A DNA stretch of 35,379 bases from Streptomyces sp. McG3 (GCF_018619185.1 NZ_JAAXYC010000055.1:1-35379), one strand, 5' to 3'; shown: positions 17,685 to 28,540, counted from the first letter of the stretch. Numbers and translations: made by a program. The notes: generated by a model not told the origin, from the letters alone.

Positions 17685-20600
17685 CCTGACCGCCGCCCGG
17701 ACGTACGGCCGCCACGAGCCGGTGGCGATCGTCGGCATCGGCTGCCGACTGCCGGCACACATCGAGGACCCGAACGCACTCTGGCAGGCTCTGCTCCAGG
17801 GTGTCGACGCGGTGCGCCAGGTGCCGGCCAACCGGTGGAACGCCGCCGAATGGGCGGACGCGGAAGCGTCCGGCGGGGCGGCGAACCGCCGAGGCGGATT
17901 CCTCGACGACGTCACGGGATTCGACGCCGAGCACTTCGGCATCCCACCGGCCGAGGCACGGCAGATGGACCCGCAGCAGCGGATCGCCCTGGAGGTGGCG
18001 TACGCCGCGGTCGAGGACGCGCGGCGTTCCACAGAGAGCCTCGCGGGCACACGCACCGGTGTCTTCATGGGCGCGATGTGGCAGGAGTACCCGCTGTTCA
18101 CGCAGGGCGCCGCCGAGGCGATCCACGCCCACTCGGCCATCGGCTGGGACAACTCGGTGATCCCGTCCCGCATCGCCTACGCGCTGGGGCTGCGCGGCCC
18201 CGCGATGGGCGTGGCGACCGCGTCGAGCTCCTCCTTGGTCGCGGTGCACCTCGCCGTGCAGAGCCTGCGCTCGGGCGAGTCGGACTTCGCACTGGCCGGC
18301 GGCGTCAACCTGATGCTGCATCCGAACACCTCCGTGGCCCTGACGAAACTCGGCACCCAGAGCCCCGCCGGTCTGTCCCGGGCCTTCGACGGCGACGGCG
18401 ACGGCTACGCCCGGGGCGAGGGCTGCGCGGTGGTCGTGCTGCGCCGGCTGTCCGACGCGCTCGCCGACGGTGACCGCGTCTACGCGCTGGTGCGCGGCAG
18501 CGCCGTCAACAACGACGGCGCGACGGACGGACTGACCGCCCCCGGCCACCAAGCGCAGACGGAGGTGCTGCGGTCGGCGTGGGAGAACGCCGGCGTCGCT
18601 CCGAGTGCGGTGTCGTACGTCGAGGCGCACGGGACGGGCACGCCCCTGGGCGACGTGACGGAGGCGGGCGCGCTCGGCACCGTGTTCGGGCCCGACCGGC
18701 CGGCGCCGCTGCGCATCGGCTCGGCGAAGACGAACTTCGGCCATCTCGAACCGGCGGCCGGCGTGCTCGGGCTTGTCAAGGCCGCGCTGGCGGTGCACCA
18801 CGGCGTCATTCCGCCGAGCCTGCACTTCCGCACACCGAACCCGCGCATCGACTTCCCCGCCCAAGGTCTGGAAGTGGTCACCGAGGCAGCCGCGTGGCCG
18901 GCCGGGCCGCGGTTCGCGGGGGTGAGCAGCTTCGGATACGGCGGCACCAACGCGCATCTCGCCCTCGGCGAGGCGCCCGAGTGTGCCCCGGTGCCGGCCG
19001 CACCGGACGCGCGCGGTCCGGTCTGCCTGGCGGTGTCCGGTACGAGCCCGCGCTCGCTCGCGCGTAACGCCGCACGGTTGGCGAGCCACCTCGGGCAGTC
19101 GCCCGGGACCGGGCTGTCCGACGTCGCCCACTCATTGGCGACGACCCGCACGCACCACCCCACGCGCGGCGTGGTGATCGCCGGTACGACGGATGAGGCG
19201 GTGGCCGGTCTGCGGGCGCTCGCCGCCGACGAGAGCCACGACGCGGTGGTGACGGGCGCGACTGCCGGTCGCGGGCGCGTCGCGTTCGTCTTCCCCGGCC
19301 AGGGCGCCCAGTGGTGGGGGATGGGCCGGTCGCTGTGGGAGCAGAACGACGCGTTCCGCGCGGCCGTGACGGCCTGCGACGAGGCCCTCACCCCGCACAC
19401 CGGGTTCTCGGTCGCCGCGGTCGTGCGGGGGCAGGACGGTCTCGCGCCGCCCTTCACGCGCACGGACGTGGTGCAGCCGGCGTTGTTCGCGATGTACGTC
19501 GGTCTCGCCGCGATGTGGCGTGCCTGGGGCGTCGAGCCCTCGGCGGTCGTCGGCCACAGCCAGGGGGAGGTGGCCGCGGCGGTCGTCAGCGGGGCGCTGA
19601 GCCTGGCGGACGGCGCTCGCATCGTGGCCTCACGCGCCCGGGCCGTGCACGACCATGCGCCGGACGGGGCGATGGGACTCGTGGAGCGCCCGGTCGGCGA
19701 AGTCAGCGAGGAGCTGGCGGCCTACGGCGAGGCGCTGTCCGTCGCGGTGGTGAACACCGCGCGATCGACCGTCGTGGCCGGAGACGCCGAGGCGGTGGAC
19801 CGCTTCCTCGCGCGCATGGAGGCCACCGGCGCGTACTGCCAGCGCGTGGACGTGGACTACGCGTCGCACAGCCCCCACATGGACGCGCTGCTGCCCGCGC
19901 TGCGCGAGCAGCTCACGGGCCTCGCCCCCGCGGACGCGGGGGTCGCCTTCTATTCGAGCGTGACGGGGGAGCGGGCGGCCGGGCCGGAGCTCGACGCGGA
20001 GTACTGGTGCCGCAACCTGCGCCGGCCGGTGCGCTTCGATCGCGCGCTGGAACGCCTGCGAGCGGACGGGTTCGGCGTCTTCGTCGAGGTGAGTCCGCAT
20101 CCGGTGCTCCAGATAGCCCTGGCGCAGGGAACCGAAGCCGACGGGGCGGCCGTCGTGGTGGGCAGCCTGCGCCGCGATCGCGGCGGGATCGAACAGGCGC
20201 TGCGGGCGCTGGCGGAGCTGCACACCCAAGGGGTCCCGATCCCGTGGGAGCGGGTGTCCTCGACCTCGGACACGCGCAGAGCGGACCTTCCGACGTACGC
20301 GTTCGAACGCCGCGGCTACTGGCTGGACGAACACGACGACGCGATCCCGGTCGCCGACAGTGCCTCGTGGCGCGAGGACGTGATGGCACTGCCCGAACCC
20401 GAGCGTCCGGGATCGATGGTCGCACTCGTCACGGAGGAGGCCGCGGCCTTGCTCGGCCGGCCCGCGGAAGGCCTGCGCCCCGACAGGACGCTGCGCGAAC
20501 AGGGCCTTGACTCCCTCATGGTGGTCGAGCTGCGCAACCGGCTCAGCGCACGGACTCGGGTCCCGCTGCCCACCGTGCTCGCCTTCGACTACCCCACGCC

Positions 20601-23600
20601 GCAAGCGATCGCGACACTGCTGCTGACGCACGCCGACGCGCGGTACGAGGCCCCGGAAGTCTCGCCCGCCGTCGCCGCGGTGCCCGTGCGGCCCGACGAT
20701 GACGACCCCGTCGTGATCGTGTCCATGGCCTGCCGCCTCCCGGACGGGATCGACACGCCCGAAGCGTTCTGGGAACTGCTCGTCGACGGACGCGAAGCCT
20801 CCTCGCCGTTCCCACAGCGCTGGGACGGGTGGGATCTCGGCACGCTCGATGAGGCGGAGCGCGCCGCGACCGGCAGGCGCTTCGAGCGCAAGGGCGGCTT
20901 CGTCCGTGACGTCGAGGACTTCGACGCGGCGTTCTTCGGACTGAGCCCGCGTGAGGCGCTGTCCCTGGAACCGCAGCAGCGGCTCGTTCTGGAAGTCGTC
21001 TGGGAGGCACTGGAGCGGGCCAATCTGCGCACCGCGTCCCTCGAACGCAGCAACACGGGCGTCTACATCGGCGCGATGAGTTCGGACTACGACGTCGCCC
21101 GGCGCTGGGACGTCGGGAGCAGCGACGGCTACAAGATCACTGGCAACGGGTCGAGCCTGATCTCCGGGCGGGTGGCCTACACACTCGGCCTGTCCGGGCC
21201 GGCGCTCACCATCGACACCGCGTGCAGCTCGTCGCTCGTGGCCCTGCGCCTGGCGTGCGAGGCGCTGCGCAGCGGTGAGTGCGACCTGGCGCTCGCCGGC
21301 GGAGTGACCGTGATGAGCACCCCGCAGATCTTCGTCGAGTTCAGCCGCCTCAACGGTCTCGCGGCCGACGGCCGCTGCAAGAGCTTCGCCGACGACGCCG
21401 ACGGGACGAGCTGGGCGGAGGGCTGCGGCGTCCTGGTGCTCAAGCGGCTCTCGGACGCGAGGCGCGACGGTGACCGTGTGCTGGCCGTCGTTCGGGGCAC
21501 CGCCATGAACCAGGACGGCCGCAGCCAGGGGCTCACCGCGCCGAACGGCCTCGCGCAGCAGCGCGTACTCCGCGGTGCCCTGGCCGACGGGGGACTGGCC
21601 CCGGCCGACATCGACGCCGTCGAAGCGCACGCCACGGGCACCGTGCTCGGCGATCCCATCGAGGCCGGCGCCCTGGCCGCCGTGTTCTCGGGCCGCGTGC
21701 GACCTTTGCATCTGGGATCGGCCAAGTCCAACATCGGCCACGCTCAAGCGGCTTCCGGAGTCATCGGCGTCATCAAGATGGTGATGGCTCTTCAGCACGA
21801 GTGGCTGCCCCGCACGCTCCACGCGGAGAGGCCGAACACCCGGATCGACTGGACCGGCGGCGAACTGGAACTCCTGCGGCAGCCGAGGAAGTGGCCGCGG
21901 ACACGGCGCGTGCGTCGCGCCGGCATCAGCTCCTTCGGTATCAGTGGCACGAACACGCACGTCATCATCGAAGAAGCACCAAAGACCGTCGTCGCCGACC
22001 GGGCCGGCGACGATCTCGTGCACCCGTTGGTGATCTCGGGCACCGACGCGTCCGCCCTGCGTGCGCAGGCCCAGCACTGGGCCGAGTGGCTCGACGCGCG
22101 GCCCGCCGCGTCGATGCGGGACATCGCCCACACCTCCGCCGTCGGCCGTACGCACCTCGACGCGCGCGCCGTGGTCTTCGCGGACAACGCCGCGGATGCT
22201 GCCGAAGCCCTGCGGGCGGTCGAGCCCGGCTCCGGCACGGCGCCGGGGGAGATCGCCTTCGTATTCGGCGGTCAGGACGCGCAGCCGCCAGGGTCGAACA
22301 GTCAACTGCTGGAGCAGAGCGCGGTGTTCCGCGACACCGTGGCGGAGTGCGACGCCGCCCTCTCGCCGTTGACCGGCTGGTCCGTGCTGAAGGTGCTGCG
22401 CGGCGAGGAGGACGTGAACAGTCCGGATGTGCTGCCGTGCACACTGTTCGCGACCTCCCTCGGACGTGCGGCGCTGTGGCGCAGTTGGGGTGTGGAGCCG
22501 GCGGCGGTGGTGGGCCACGCGCAGGGCGAGGTCGCCGCCGCCGTGGTGAGCGGGGCGTTGAGCCTGGAGGACGGCGCCCGCGTCATCGCCTTTCGAGCTC
22601 GCGCGCGCTCGGGGCACGCGGTCGGCGGAGCGATCTCGGGGATTGTCCCTGCCCGGACTTCCCTCCCCTTCCATTCGGGCCTGACGGGAGAGGTGGTGCC
22701 GGGCCCGGAGCTCGGCGGCGACTACTGGTTCCGTGACCTGCCGGAGTCGGAGCCCCTGGGGCTCGACCGCGCGACGGAGCGGATGCGCGGCGAGGGCTTC
22801 GGAGCGTTCGTCGAGGTCGGCCCACCCTCCGAAGGTGCCTCGGGCGGCGTGGACCACCTCTGGCGAGCGGCTGCCACGTTGTTCGAGCGGGGCTTCCCGC
22901 TGGACTGGCAGCGGGTCCTCGGCTCCCGTGGAGCCGGCGACGTCGACGTCCCGACGTACGCGTTCCAACGCCGGCGCTTCTGGCTCGGCGAGCTTCCCTC
23001 CGGGCCCGTCTCGGCGACGCCGAGTCAGCCTGCGACCGGTCACCCGTGGTTCGACGCGATCACCACTCTCGCCGGCGGCGGCGGATATCTGTTCACCGGC
23101 CGGCTGTCGCTCGACGACGGCCCGTGGCTGGCCGATCATGTCGTCGGCGGGCAGGTCTACGTGCCGGGCGCGGGCTTGATCGACGCCACGCTGTTCGCCG
23201 CCCGGACCGCAGGTGCCGACGCCGTGGCCGATCTGACGCTGCTGGAGCCGGTCGTCCTCCTTCCGGGCCGTGCGCTGCGGATCCAGGCCACCGTCGGCGA
23301 TCCGGACGCGCACGGACGACGCCCCTTCGCCTTCCACAGCCAACCCGAGGACACGGATCAGCCGCTGATCTGGCAGCAGCACGTGACCGGAGAGTGCGTG
23401 ACCCGCGCGTGCGACGGCGGTGCAGTGCCGCCGGACATCGCCAACTGGCCGGTGCCCGGTGCCCGGGCCCTCGACATCGAAGCCTTCTACGGACGCGCCC
23501 TCGCGAACGGGCTCGACTACGGCCCGGCCTTCCGAGGACTGCGCGAACTCGCCTGCCGCGACGGTGTCTACTACGCGCGGGTATCCCTTCCGGGCGCGCT

Positions 23601-26046
23601 GGATCCGGCCGACCACGGCCTGCATCCGTCGCTGTTCGACGCGGCGCTGCAGGTCGTCGTCGCCGGTCTGATGGAGGCGGGTGCGGCTCCTGGGCCGCTC
23701 GTCCCGTTCATCTGGTCGGACGTCGAGCTGTTTCGCGCCGCGGGCAGAGAACTGACCGTGCGCGTGTCGTTCGCCTCCGGCGGGGACGAGGACCTCGCGC
23801 CGGCCACCGTATGGCTGGCCGACCCGGCAGGCCATCTGGTGGCCCGGATCGGCGGGCTGAAGTTCCAGCGCGGCAGGCGTCGCGGACACCCCTTCGCCGA
23901 GCACCTCTACCGCGTCGGCTTCGAACGCGTCCACCCCGTGGCCGAAACCTCCGTCCCCGCGGGCACCCTCGTGGTCGGCGACGCGGAGTTGGGCGCGGGG
24001 CTCGGCACCGACGTCGTACCCGACCTGGACGCCCTGGTGAAGCGGCTCGACGTCCGGGCGGACACGCCTCGGCGGCTGGTTTTCGCGCTGCCTGACCACG
24101 CGTCCGCTCAGGGGTACGCAGCGGAACGGAGTGCCGCTGAAGCGCTGCGGACGCTTCAGGTGTGCCTCGGCGATGCCCGGCTCCAGGGCGCGGAGCTCGT
24201 CTGGATCACCCGTGACGCGGTGTCATCGGGCCCTGACGACCAGGTAGGGAATTGGAGCCATGCCGCGGTGTGGGGCATGGTGCGCACAGCCCGCACGGAA
24301 CAACCCGAGCGCGTCCTGCGCCTGGTCGACCTCGATCCCGGTACCCCGGACTTCCGGCTCCTGGCGCGGGTGATCGAGACCGGCGGCGAACCGGAGTGCG
24401 TGCTGCGCGGCGAGACCGCCCACGTGCCACGAGCAAGGCCGACCGTCGAGGAGATCGACGCGCTCGTCCTGCCGCACGAAGGCAACTGGCACCTGCGTCG
24501 GCGGGAGGACGATCAGCTGGACGTCATCGCCGCCACGCACGACGAGGGCGCGCCGGAGCCGGTCGCGCCGTCGGAAGTCCGCGTCGAGGTGCGCGCCGCG
24601 GTGATGAGCCCGGGGCACGCACAGGTCCTGGAGTTCGCGGGGATCGTCGTGGAGGCCGGCAGCGGCGTCACCTCCGTACACGCGGGGGACCGGGTCATGG
24701 GCAGTGCGGCAGGTGCGCTCGGCCATCGGATCCGCGTGGACGGTGCCACCATCAGGGCGGTGCCCGCGAACCTCACCTTCGCGCAGGCGGCCGCTGACCC
24801 GTCCGCCCCCGATGCGAGGCGGGACAAGGGATCGTTCACCGCGTTCGACGTACGCGACGCGCCGTATGCCCTGCGCCACGCACAGCGGAACACCGCGCAC
24901 CAGACCGTGCTGACCCTGCCGCGCGCCTTCGACCCGGACGGCACGGTGCTGATCACCGGCGGTCTCGGTGAGCTCGGCAGCGCGCTCGCCGCACACCTGG
25001 TCCGCGCGCACGGAGCGCGGCGGCTCGTGCTGCTGTCACGGCGCGGTGGCAGCAGCCCCGACGCAGGCTCGTTCGTGCGGGAGCTCGAAGCCGCGGGCGC
25101 CGAAGGCGTGGACCTGGTCGCGGGCGACGTCGCGGACCGGACCGCGGTGGCCGCGGTACTGGAAGGGATCCATCCGAGCCATCCCCTCACCGCCGTGTTC
25201 CACCTCGCCGGCGTGCTCGACGACGGCCTGGTGGAGGGCTTCACCGCAGAGCGGCTGCACCGGGTGATGGCACCCAAGGTCCAGGGCGCGCGCCTGCTGG
25301 ACGAGTTGACCGAGCGGCTGGACCTGGCCGCGTTCGTCCTCTTCTCCTCGGCGGCCGGAACGCTGGGCACCGCGGGACAGAGCGGGTACGCCGCGGCGAA
25401 CGCGACGCTGGACGCCCTGGCGGCGAACCGGCGCAAGCGGGGTCTGGCAGGACTCAGCCTCGCTTTCGGGCTCTGGGAACAGGCCGGAGTGGGCATGACC
25501 GCCCACCTCGGCAAGGGCGAGCTGGGACGCCTGCGACGTCAGGGGATCGGTGCCCTGACCCTGGCCGAGGGGCTGAACGCCCTGGACATCGCCCTCGCAC
25601 GGCCCGAGACCCAGCTGATGCCCGTGCGCCTGGAACTGGCATCGCTGCGACACGCACTCGGCGATGCGGAAGCGCCTCCCTTGCTGCGCGACCTGCTGCG
25701 GCGAACAACTGGAGCTCGCCGAGCCGGAGTTCCCGAGACGGCGGAGTCGCTCGATACGCGGATGGCGGACGCCTCCGAAGCCGAACGGCCGGCTCTGCTG
25801 CTGGATCTCGTCCGCAGCGAAGTCGCCGACGTGCTCGGCCTGCCCGGACCCGACAGCGTGCCGGCCGACAGAGCACTGCGTTCCCTCGGGATCGACTCGC
25901 TCACCATGGTCCAGTTGCGCAAGCGCCTCGCCAAGCGGCTGAACACCGCACTGCCCGCCACCCTGGTGTTCGACTACCCGACCGCCGAGGCCATCGTCGG
26001 GCTCCTGCTCCACGACACCACCACCCTGAGAGGGAACGAGAAGTGA
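17677..26046 (+). CDS. Modular type I PKS: KS(Ser)-AT-ACP-KS-AT(inactive)-DH-ER(truncated)-KR-ACP
   Basis: Protein of 2789 residues starting at GTG 17677. Loading-type module: KS (14-440) has ATASSSSL instead of DTACSSSL, so the nucleophile is Ser 183; His 318 and His 356 are kept. AT1 (530-860) has GHSQGE (Ser 628) and YASH (728-731), the methylmalonyl signature. ACP Ser 946. Extension module: KS (1009-1440) is intact (Cys 1183). AT2 (1515-1745) has GHAQGE with Ala 1615 in place of Ser, a degraded GQG motif, and lacks the segment holding the specificity motif (about 243 versus 349 residues in AT1). DH (1785-2070) has HxxxGxxxxP (His 1821) and Asp 1988. ER (2270-2415) lacks the nucleotide-binding core. 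KR has GGLGELG (2428), the LDD motif (2514-2516, B-type) and Tyr 2571. ACP Ser 2741. It probably acts first in the assembly line. The stop overlaps the next start (GTGA). Confidence 0.93.
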   Translation: MADLTAARTYGRHEPVAIVGIGCRLPAHIEDPNALWQALLQGVDAVRQVPANRWNAAEWADAEASGGAANRRGGFLDDVTGFDAEHFGIPPAEARQMDPQQRIALEVAYAAVEDARRSTESLAGTRTGVFMGAMWQEYPLFTQGAAEAIHAHSAIGWDNSVIPSRIAYALGLRGPAMGVATASSSSLVAVHLAVQSLRSGESDFALAGGVNLMLHPNTSVALTKLGTQSPAGLSRAFDGDGDGYARGEGCAVVVLRRLSDALADGDRVYALVRGSAVNNDGATDGLTAPGHQAQTEVLRSAWENAGVAPSAVSYVEAHGTGTPLGDVTEAGALGTVFGPDRPAPLRIGSAKTNFGHLEPAAGVLGLVKAALAVHHGVIPPSLHFRTPNPRIDFPAQGLEVVTEAAAWPAGPRFAGVSSFGYGGTNAHLALGEAPECAPVPAAPDARGPVCLAVSGTSPRSLARNAARLASHLGQSPGTGLSDVAHSLATTRTHHPTRGVVIAGTTDEAVAGLRALAADESHDAVVTGATAGRGRVAFVFPGQGAQWWGMGRSLWEQNDAFRAAVTACDEALTPHTGFSVAAVVRGQDGLAPPFTRTDVVQPALFAMYVGLAAMWRAWGVEPSAVVGHSQGEVAAAVVSGALSLADGARIVASRARAVHDHAPDGAMGLVERPVGEVSEELAAYGEALSVAVVNTARSTVVAGDAEAVDRFLARMEATGAYCQRVDVDYASHSPHMDALLPALREQLTGLAPADAGVAFYSSVTGERAAGPELDAEYWCRNLRRPVRFDRALERLRADGFGVFVEVSPHPVLQIALAQGTEADGAAVVVGSLRRDRGGIEQALRALAELHTQGVPIPWERVSSTSDTRRADLPTYAFERRGYWLDEHDDAIPVADSASWREDVMALPEPERPGSMVALVTEEAAALLGRPAEGLRPDRTLREQGLDSLMVVELRNRLSARTRVPLPTVLAFDYPTPQAIATLLLTHADARYEAPEVSPAVAAVPVRPDDDDPVVIVSMACRLPDGIDTPEAFWELLVDGREASSPFPQRWDGWDLGTLDEAERAATGRRFERKGGFVRDVEDFDAAFFGLSPREALSLEPQQRLVLEVVWEALERANLRTASLERSNTGVYIGAMSSDYDVARRWDVGSSDGYKITGNGSSLISGRVAYTLGLSGPALTIDTACSSSLVALRLACEALRSGECDLALAGGVTVMSTPQIFVEFSRLNGLAADGRCKSFADDADGTSWAEGCGVLVLKRLSDARRDGDRVLAVVRGTAMNQDGRSQGLTAPNGLAQQRVLRGALADGGLAPADIDAVEAHATGTVLGDPIEAGALAAVFSGRVRPLHLGSAKSNIGHAQAASGVIGVIKMVMALQHEWLPRTLHAERPNTRIDWTGGELELLRQPRKWPRTRRVRRAGISSFGISGTNTHVIIEEAPKTVVADRAGDDLVHPLVISGTDASALRAQAQHWAEWLDARPAASMRDIAHTSAVGRTHLDARAVVFADNAADAAEALRAVEPGSGTAPGEIAFVFGGQDAQPPGSNSQLLEQSAVFRDTVAECDAALSPLTGWSVLKVLRGEEDVNSPDVLPCTLFATSLGRAALWRSWGVEPAAVVGHAQGEVAAAVVSGALSLEDGARVIAFRARARSGHAVGGAISGIVPARTSLPFHSGLTGEVVPGPELGGDYWFRDLPESEPLGLDRATERMRGEGFGAFVEVGPPSEGASGGVDHLWRAAATLFERGFPLDWQRVLGSRGAGDVDVPTYAFQRRRFWLGELPSGPVSATPSQPATGHPWFDAITTLAGGGGYLFTGRLSLDDGPWLADHVVGGQVYVPGAGLIDATLFAARTAGADAVADLTLLEPVVLLPGRALRIQATVGDPDAHGRRPFAFHSQPEDTDQPLIWQQHVTGECVTRACDGGAVPPDIANWPVPGARALDIEAFYGRALANGLDYGPAFRGLRELACRDGVYYARVSLPGALDPADHGLHPSLFDAALQVVVAGLMEAGAAPGPLVPFIWSDVELFRAAGRELTVRVSFASGGDEDLAPATVWLADPAGHLVARIGGLKFQRGRRRGHPFAEHLYRVGFERVHPVAETSVPAGTLVVGDAELGAGLGTDVVPDLDALVKRLDVRADTPRRLVFALPDHASAQGYAAERSAAEALRTLQVCLGDARLQGAELVWITRDAVSSGPDDQVGNWSHAAVWGMVRTARTEQPERVLRLVDLDPGTPDFRLLARVIETGGEPECVLRGETAHVPRARPTVEEIDALVLPHEGNWHLRRREDDQLDVIAATHDEGAPEPVAPSEVRVEVRAAVMSPGHAQVLEFAGIVVEAGSGVTSVHAGDRVMGSAAGALGHRIRVDGATIRAVPANLTFAQAAADPSAPDARRDKGSFTAFDVRDAPYALRHAQRNTAHQTVLTLPRAFDPDGTVLITGGLGELGSALAAHLVRAHGARRLVLLSRRGGSSPDAGSFVRELEAAGAEGVDLVAGDVADRTAVAAVLEGIHPSHPLTAVFHLAGVLDDGLVEGFTAERLHRVMAPKVQGARLLDELTERLDLAAFVLFSSAAGTLGTAGQSGYAAANATLDALAANRRKRGLAGLSLAFGLWEQAGVGMTAHLGKGELGRLRRQGIGALTLAEGLNALDIALARPETQLMPVRLELASLRHALGDAEAPPLLRDLLRRTTGARRAGVPETAESLDTRMADASEAERPALLLDLVRSEVADVLGLPGPDSVPADRALRSLGIDSLTMVQLRKRLAKRLNTALPATLVFDYPTAEAIVGLLLHDTTTLRGNEK

Positions 26047-27107
26047 AGACAGAGGCCCTGTTCATCGCGGGTACCGCGACCTGCCTGCCCCCGGCGACCA
26101 AGGTCGAACAGGCCGTCGCCGACGGCCGGTTCGATGCCCAGGACGCCGAGGACACGCAGCTCGAGTCGGTCTGCGAGGCCACGGACGAAGCTCCGCCCGA
26201 GATGGCGGTGGCCGCTGCCAGGGATGCCCTGGAGAGGTCGGGCCACCGGGCCGAGGACATCGCGCTGCTGCTGCACGCCTGCGTGTACTTCCAGGGCCTT
26301 GAGCTCTACCCGACGGCTTCCTACATCCACCGCGAAGTGCTCGGGGACCACTCGGCGCTCGCCTTCGAGGTCAAGAACGCCTCCAACGGCTGCATGACCG
26401 CGCTGGACATCGCGGCGCGCTCCCTCACGGCCACCGACGACGTGGCGGCGCTGGTGACCACCGCCGACAAGGTCAGTCGGCCGGCGATCGACCGCTGGAA
26501 CAGCGACATCGGCATCGTCCCCGGCGACGGTGCGTCGGCGATGGTGCTCAGCAAGAGGTCCGGGTTCGCCCAGGTGCTGAGCACCTCCACGGTGTCGGAT
26601 CCCACCCTTGAGCGCCTGCATCGCGGGGACGCGCCCTTCACGCCTCACCACGACCCCACGCTCCCCATCGACCTGCGTCTGCGCAAACTGCAGTACCTGG
26701 GAGACGTGGAGCTCGACGAGTTCACCCGCCGATTCCGGGCGGGCCTCAGCGACTGCGTCGAACGAGCCCTGCACGACGCGGACATGCGGCTGGGCGACGT
26801 CGCCCGGTTCGTCGTTCCGCACTTCGGACGTACCGTGCTGCAGCGCGAGGTCCTCGCCGCACTCGATATCGACCTCGATCTCACGACCTGGTCCTGGGGG
26901 CGCACCGTCGGCCACCTCGGCGCGGGCGACCAGATCGCCGGACTCGACCATCTCGTGCGGGAGCACGCCGTGGACGTCGGCGACCGCGTCATGCTGCTCG
27001 GCGTCGGCGCGGGCTTCACCTGGACGTGCGCCGTGGTCCGGATCATCGAACTTCCCGAGCGACCGACGCCGCCGGCCGGATTCGGTCTCGGAGGCGGGCG
27101 GATCTGA
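26043..27107 (+). CDS. KAS III-family (FabH/CerJ-like) acyltransferase or ketosynthase
   Basis: Protein of 354 residues. It starts at GTG 26043, overlaps the preceding TGA, and has GAGAGGGA just upstream. It shows the thiolase fold of ketoacyl-ACP synthase III: nucleophile Cys 117 in NASNGCMTALDIA, His 260 in VVPHFGRTVLQ, and a C-terminal WGRTVGHLGAGDQ (from 285) where canonical FabH has YGNTSAAS. The catalytic Asn of FabH is therefore not conserved, and an Asp follows in the GAGDQ segment. Such Cys-His-Asp relatives (CerJ in cervimycin, PtmR in pactamycin) transfer acyl groups to hydroxyl or amine acceptors rather than making C-C bonds. Here it could prime the line or acylate the product; the sequence cannot decide. 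It is translationally coupled to the discrete AT gene (TGATG overlap). Confidence 0.85.
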   Translation: MKTEALFIAGTATCLPPATKVEQAVADGRFDAQDAEDTQLESVCEATDEAPPEMAVAAARDALERSGHRAEDIALLLHACVYFQGLELYPTASYIHREVLGDHSALAFEVKNASNGCMTALDIAARSLTATDDVAALVTTADKVSRPAIDRWNSDIGIVPGDGASAMVLSKRSGFAQVLSTSTVSDPTLERLHRGDAPFTPHHDPTLPIDLRLRKLQYLGDVELDEFTRRFRAGLSDCVERALHDADMRLGDVARFVVPHFGRTVLQREVLAALDIDLDLTTWSWGRTVGHLGAGDQIAGLDHLVREHAVDVGDRVMLLGVGAGFTWTCAVVRIIELPERPTPPAGFGLGGGRI

Positions 27108-28354
27108 TGCGCTGCTACGTGTTCCCGGGACAGGGCACCCAGAAGAAGGGGATGGGACGCAGCCTGTTCGGAAGGTTCCCTGACCTCCGTGCCCGCGCCG
27201 ACGGGATGCTCGGATACTCGGTCGAGGAGCTCTGTCTGGAGAACCCGGAACGACGGCTGTCCGAGACCGCGTACGCGCAGCCCGCGATCTACGTCGTCAA
27301 CGCGCTGCACTGGTCAGCGGCGCGGGAGGACCTGCCGCCCGCGGACTTCTTCGCGGGCCACAGCCTCGGCGAGTACAGCGCACTGTTCGCGGCCGGTGCC
27401 TTCGACTTCGAAACCGGCCTGGCGCTGGTGCGACGCCGTGCGGAACTGATGAGCGAGGTCAGCGGCGGTGCGATGGCCGCGGTCGTCGGTGTCTCCGAGC
27501 AGATCGTCGAGGAAACCCTGAAGCGGCACGATGCCACCGGCGTCGTCATCGCCAACTACAACGCGCCCGAGCAGTTCGTGCTCTCCGGCGGCCGCGAGGA
27601 ACTGGCGCGGATCAGGTCGGTCTTCGAGAAGGTGGAGGGTGTCCGGGGCTTCGTCCCGGTCCGCGTCAGCGGCCCCTTCCACGCGCCGTCGATGGCCCCG
27701 GCCGCCGCCCGCTTCCGCACCCTGCTGGCCTCGGTCGACGTGGGCGAACTGCGGACACCGGTCATCTCCAACGTGACAGGCCGGCCGTTCGGCCCCGATG
27801 CGCAGGAGGTCCGCGATCTGCTCGCCGAGCAGATCGCCAAGCCCGTCCGCTGGACCGACTGCATCCGGTATCTGCGGGACGCGGGCGTGTCGGTCTTCAC
27901 GGAACTGGGCGAATCGAAGGTGCTCACCTCGCTCATCGACCGGATCACCACCGCGCCAAAGCCCGCCCCCGACCTACGCCGAGACCTGATCGAGCGCATC
28001 AAGCGCGAGATCCTCCAGCCGGAGATCGGCGACGAGGCGCTGGGCTTCGACGAGGACGCGTCGTTCCGGCAGCTCGGCCTGAACTCCATCATCTACGTAC
28101 GCCTGGCCCGCCGGGCCGGGACGGTCCTCGGCATTCCGATCAAGCCGGACGTCATCTTCCAGCACCGTTCCTGCGCCGCCCTGGCGGACTACCTCCTGAC
28201 CCGCGACGACGTCACCGGGGCCGCAGCGCCCGAGGCCGCACCCGCGCCCTTGCGTGAATACCAGGACGAACGGGTGACGGCCCTGCTGCGCGACTGCGCG
28301 AACGGGACCCTCGGCGTGGACCGGACCATCGAGGCGATCCGCGCCCTCGCGTGA
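27107..28354 (+). CDS. Discrete trans-acting acyltransferase fused to an acyl carrier protein
   Basis: Protein of 415 residues starting at ATG 27107, which overlaps the previous stop. The AT domain (1-285) begins CYVFPGQGTQKKGMG and has catalytic Ser 86 in GHSLGEY. The specificity loop GPFH (189-192) is of the malonyl type, as in other trans-ATs. A carrier domain follows (290-365) with the phosphopantetheine Ser 327 in GLNSIIYVRL. A C-terminal helical tail (about 380-415) has ALLRDCANGTLGVDRTIEAI. Known role of the family: loading malonyl onto ACPs of AT-less modules. Proteins 1 and 2 here are AT-less and the second AT of protein 3 is dead, so this is the expected malonyl supplier. The fused ACP is uncommon; it could accept a malonyl or starter unit or pair with the KAS III protein. 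The ORF opens further upstream (27026), but ATG 27107 starts exactly at the AT fold. Confidence 0.92.
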   Translation: MRCYVFPGQGTQKKGMGRSLFGRFPDLRARADGMLGYSVEELCLENPERRLSETAYAQPAIYVVNALHWSAAREDLPPADFFAGHSLGEYSALFAAGAFDFETGLALVRRRAELMSEVSGGAMAAVVGVSEQIVEETLKRHDATGVVIANYNAPEQFVLSGGREELARIRSVFEKVEGVRGFVPVRVSGPFHAPSMAPAAARFRTLLASVDVGELRTPVISNVTGRPFGPDAQEVRDLLAEQIAKPVRWTDCIRYLRDAGVSVFTELGESKVLTSLIDRITTAPKPAPDLRRDLIERIKREILQPEIGDEALGFDEDASFRQLGLNSIIYVRLARRAGTVLGIPIKPDVIFQHRSCAALADYLLTRDDVTGAAAPEAAPAPLREYQDERVTALLRDCANGTLGVDRTIEAIRALA

Positions 28355-28361
28355 CGAGCGC

Positions 28362-28376
28362 GCAATGCGCCATTGC
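28362..28376 (+). terminator. Hairpin just after the biosynthetic operon
   Basis: GCAATG and CATTGC form a perfect 6-bp stem with a CGC loop, 8 bases after the stop of the AT-ACP gene. No T tract follows. Its position at the end of the five-gene run fits a transcription terminator, but the stem is short. Confidence 0.4.
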
Positions 28377-28443
28377 TCCGTCTTGCGGCGGTCGGATCGC
28401 GTGAGTGCCGTTCCTCTCTCCTGCCGTGCCCTGCCTGCCCTGC

Positions 28444-28540
28444 CCTCGACCGCTCCGATACACGCAACGAGGCAGCGATCTCCCGGTTCTTCGCGCCGGC
28501 CTTGGAGCCAGCCACGGCCTGGAGCCGGACCCGCTCGACT
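28444..28540 (-). pseudogene. Remnant of an IS630-type transposase N-terminal helix-turn-helix
   Basis: Minus-strand reading gives VERVRLQAV, then KAGAKNREIAASLRVSERS. This matches the HTH opening of IS630-family transposases (RLQAVE...G.KN.EIA..LRVSERSVERW). The match stops abruptly on both sides, and no DDE domain follows. Its upstream edge abuts an unrelated IS remnant on the opposite strand. Confidence 0.6.
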
